This document shows positions 61,219 to 64,000 of a stretch of DNA of 64,000 bases, one piece after another. The stretch is taken from contig NZ_CP102290.1 in assembly GCF_025151995.1 (NCBI RefSeq), forward strand, positions 682,001 to 746,000, written 5' to 3'. Position 1 is the first letter of the stretch; every line of letters starts with the position of its first letter. The position numbers and the translations under genes are program-made. The notes beneath the pieces are model-generated. The model was not told where the DNA came from, searched no databases, and saw only the letters and a list, made by a program, of their open reading frames with translations. The stretch is from Ruminococcus gauvreauii. GTDB lineage: Bacteria; Bacillota; Clostridia; Lachnospirales; Lachnospiraceae.

Positions 61219-64000
61219 TTAGTTCTCCTTTATCAGATATCTCTGTTTAAACGAATCAGCCGGTATCGGCCTGGAGAAATAATACCCCTGCATGTAATCA
61301 CACTGCATATCCTTTAAACAGGTGAACTGCTCCTCTGTCTCAACGCCCTCTGCGACTACCTGCATATCCATATCTCTGACCATGCTAACGACACTGATCA
61401 ATACATGCCGTGCCATCGCCGAATCCATAGAGTGATGGACAAAGCTTTTATCTACCTTCAGGATATCAATCGGTACTTCCTGAAGAAAATTCAGGGATGA
61501 ATAGCCGCTTCCAAAATCATCCATCATGATCTCAAAACCGTATGCTTTAAATCTTTCCACGCTCTGGATCAGTTCTCTTGGATTTTCAGTGTAGGCGCTT
61601 TCAGTGATTTCAAGCTTCAGCATCTCGGGATCCAGTTCATATCTGTCGACTATCTCCATAACCACAGATGCAATATCGGGCTGATAAAAATTTAGGCGCG
61701 ACATGTTAACACTCAGGGGTACGATGTTCCAGCCTTCCTCTCTCCATTCTTTTAAACAGCGGCAGGCTCTGTCCCAGATATACGCATCCATTCTGACAAT
61801 AAATCCATTCTTCTCAAACAGGGAAATAAACCGGTCCGGTGATAACAGACCTAAAGCCGGATGATTCCACCGCACCAACACCTCACCGCCAACACATTTC
61901 CCGGTGCATGTCTCGATCACAGGCTGAATATATATTTCAAACTCTCCTGCGGCAAGCGCCCTGTCCATGCCATTCAGAAGCTGCTGTTCCCCAAGCATCC
62001 GTACCCGCAGAAGTTCATCATAATATGCGACATGCTGCAGATAATTACCTTTGACCGTCTGAAGTGCAAGAAAGGCACGGTCACACATTTGATCAATTGG
62101 CACCGATGAATCTGTGATCCTGTAGACTCCCGCGTAAATTGCAAATTTATACTGAGGATGTTTCCTCGCAATCAGCTTTTGGATATCCAGCAATCCCTGA
62201 TCTATATCCCATGTATTTTCCTCATAGAATACGGCAAAGTTGTCGCCGGACATTCTGGCACAGATTCCCTCAGCTCCCATATGGACTTCCAGGTATTCCG
62301 CAATAAATTTCAGAATGTGATCCCCTTCTTCTCTCCCCAGAAGTTCATTGATCGCTTTGAATTTTTCCACGTTCCATCTTGCGATCATATACCTTCTGTC
62401 CGGTGATTCCGATAACCTCTGCCTGACATTCTGGTAAAAACCTTCCTGATTATAAATCGCGGTGAGCGGATCATGGTGCAGGGAATATTTTAGTTTTCGG
62501 TTTACCTCCTCAATCTGTTTCTCTCTTGCCCTGTTCCTGGTAATATCAAGAACGAATCCATCCAGCTGTAACTGTCCGTCCCGCTCCGCAAAGATCCCCG
62601 TGATGAGAACGTATCTCACACTCCGTTTGCCTGTCACAATCCTCATCTGCCATTCTGTCCGCATGTCTTTGGCCTTCAAACTTGCGCTGACCGCATTTTC
62701 CGGTACGCTGAAGTCTTCCGGATGTACGTAGAATGACATTTTATTATGTGCGATACGGGTTACATTTTCTTTAGTCTCTTCTAAGATCTGGTAAAAAATA
62801 TCGTTCCCATAGACGAGTGTAAAACCGGTATCCACGCGAACGGTAAAGACGCCTCCCCGCTCTGCGGCGCGGTAAAGATAGACCTGTTTTTCCAGTTCTT
62901 CCATTGCCCGTTCTTTTTTCCAGTTTTTCTCCCTGATATTCGTAATCATGCCTGCGAATAAATTCGGTTCCCCCAGATTATCACGAATCATATAGCCGCG
63001 GCACTGCAGCCAGATCCACTCGTCATTGCGATTTCGTGCACGGTACTGTATACAGTGTGACTCTGCACGTCCGTCCGCGATCTCCTGGTTGGATGCCAGA
63101 AACTCTTTCTGATCTCCGGGATGGATTCTTTCTCCCCACACTGCCGCGGCATTTGGGATGACAGTCCCGGGGAGACCGAATTCTTCCACCATGCGCGGAG
63201 AATAACGAAAGGTGCCCGTCTTCATGTTGCCGACAAATATGTAATCGTCCGTACTTTCCATTAATGCATCGCACAGATGTTCTTTATCATAATCAAAATC
63301 ACGAATCCTCTGTCTTTCTTCCTCCGGTGAACATGCCAGGCGCCTGCGCGCCTGCTCAATATGATACTGCTGCTTCTGCTCATACATAATTTCGTCTGCC
63401 TGGGAGATCAGTTCCATCACGGAACATTCATCGCACGACTGTGCCTCTACAAGCCCATAGCTGAACGAAAGCTGATAAGTCAGTCTTTCTTCCGCCGCCT
63501 TTCGCTCCATCGCATTCTGTATGATCTGTATTTTTCTGGTAGCGTTTTCCAGACTGCATCCGTAAAAGGCGATAATGAATTCGTCGCCGCTGAGACGAAA
63601 TACGGTATCTTCCGGATACAAATACTCTTTCACAATGTGTGCCACGCTGACCAGAGCATAGTCCCCTTCTCTATGCCCATAGGTGTCATTGATCACCTTC
63701 AGATTATTCAGATCTGAAAGGCAGACAGTGACAGGGACTCTCTCCCTTGAGGCACTGCGGAGCTTTTCTTCCAGATCCGCTTTGCCGGCGCGTCTGTTCA
63801 GCAGTCCCGTCAGCTCATCCATATTGGCAGTATGCGACAGTTCCTTTCGCTCTGTGATGTTGACGGACTGCTGCATATGCACCGTTCTGCCATCCGGCCA
63901 TTCCAGAAAACAGTCATAATTCTCATATATCTGGCCGGTCTTTTCATTACACTCTTCCCAGGAAATCACTTCATTGCTTCCCTCGCGCTTTTTCAACTCG
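61219..64000 (-). CDS. multi-domain cyclic-di-GMP enzyme (GGDEF, PAS, GGDEF, EAL); 5' end outside window
   Basis: At least 925 residues. Order from the N-terminal side: end of a PAS domain, GGDEF domain with active-type RLSGDEF, PAS-like domains, second GGDEF domain with degenerate RMSGDNF, then an EAL domain with EVLVR, LEITESAY, DDFGSGYSSL and DKSFV, with catalytic residues in place. It may both make and break cyclic-di-GMP; the second GGDEF is probably regulatory. The N-terminus is cut by the window edge. Confidence 0.92.
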   Translation of the reverse strand, partial: ELKKREGSNEVISWEECNEKTGQIYENYDCFLEWPDGRTVHMQQSVNITERKELSHTANMDELTGLLNRRAGKADLEEKLRSASRERVPVTVCLSDLNNLKVINDTYGHREGDYALVSVAHIVKEYLYPEDTVFRLSGDEFIIAFYGCSLENATRKIQIIQNAMERKAAEERLTYQLSFSYGLVEAQSCDECSVMELISQADEIMYEQKQQYHIEQARRRLACSPEEERQRIRDFDYDKEHLCDALMESTDDYIFVGNMKTGTFRYSPRMVEEFGLPGTVIPNAAAVWGERIHPGDQKEFLASNQEIADGRAESHCIQYRARNRNDEWIWLQCRGYMIRDNLGEPNLFAGMITNIREKNWKKERAMEELEKQVYLYRAAERGGVFTVRVDTGFTLVYGNDIFYQILEETKENVTRIAHNKMSFYVHPEDFSVPENAVSASLKAKDMRTEWQMRIVTGKRSVRYVLITGIFAERDGQLQLDGFVLDITRNRAREKQIEEVNRKLKYSLHHDPLTAIYNQEGFYQNVRQRLSESPDRRYMIARWNVEKFKAINELLGREEGDHILKFIAEYLEVHMGAEGICARMSGDNFAVFYEENTWDIDQGLLDIQKLIARKHPQYKFAIYAGVYRITDSSVPIDQMCDRAFLALQTVKGNYLQHVAYYDELLRVRMLGEQQLLNGMDRALAAGEFEIYIQPVIETCTGKCVGGEVLVRWNHPALGLLSPDRFISLFEKNGFIVRMDAYIWDRACRCLKEWREEGWNIVPLSVNMSRLNFYQPDIASVVMEIVDRYELDPEMLKLEITESAYTENPRELIQSVERFKAYGFEIMMDDFGSGYSSLNFLQEVPIDILKVDKSFVHHSMDSAMARHVLISVVSMVRDMDMQVVAEGVETEEQFTCLKDMQCDYMQGYYFSRPIPADSFKQRYLIKEN

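Overview
The window looks like the chromosome of a gut-type Lachnospiraceae (Bacillota, class Clostridia; Blautia/Hungatella-like). This is inferred from moderate GC, AGGAGG-type ribosome binding sites, several AraC- and GntR-controlled sugar ABC cassettes, a YesN/YesM-type two-component system, an FMN riboswitch-controlled rib operon and a CIRCE-controlled hsp20. No rRNA, tRNA, CRISPR array or complete prophage was recognised. Both window ends cut genes: a serine-hydrolase gene on the left and a GGDEF/EAL gene on the right.

Region by region: 1-4.8 kb holds a small CcdA/SemiSWEET cluster and three regulators (AraC, LysR, GntR), two of which are divergent around a palindromic operator. 4.9-12.9 kb is an RbsABC-type sugar transporter divergent from a response regulator, a histidine kinase almost without an extracellular domain, and a twin ABC ATPase that has lost its catalytic motifs. 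13-14.7 kb is AraC plus an EamA exporter. 14.7-21.2 kb is a CUT1 sugar importer headed by a PLP enzyme, with a FadR-type repressor and a matching operator over the promoter. 21.3-23.1 kb is a YtrA-type GntR/ABC set. 23.2-23.4 kb is a highly structured intergenic element. 23.5-33 kb holds metF, a second RbsABC system, a flavin reductase-like and a Gfo/Idh enzyme, a LacI regulator fused to a solute-binding domain, and an XRE regulator. 33.7-36.7 kb is an inositol-type pair (Gfo/Idh plus IolE-like) divergent from AraC, with two 30-bp direct repeats between them. 36.8-42.8 kb holds a URO-D protein and the rib operon ribD-ribE-ribBA-ribH-HAD behind an FMN riboswitch. 42.9-51.2 kb is mainly housekeeping: XRE, P-type Ca2+ ATPase, DEAD-box helicase, MGMT, MBL-fold protein, EamA, AIM24 and Hsp20.

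51.2-53.1 kb is a scar of decayed mobile DNA. It contains an integrase tail, gene fragments, a type I toxin-antitoxin module of the TxpA/RatA kind with a 29-residue toxin, and a second remnant of both integrase and antitoxin RNA. 53.1-57 kb is an ABC exporter with an Agr-like LytTR/GHKL two-component system. 57-59 kb holds a protein with two GntR helix-turn-helix domains.

58.9-61 kb is the most interesting locus. A tyrosine recombinase sits next to a 247-bp segment bounded by 21-bp inverted repeats. The segment carries a good promoter that now points at a stand-alone protein made of four helicase-associated domains. This is the layout of a phase-variable invertible promoter. The window ends in a large cyclic-di-GMP enzyme.
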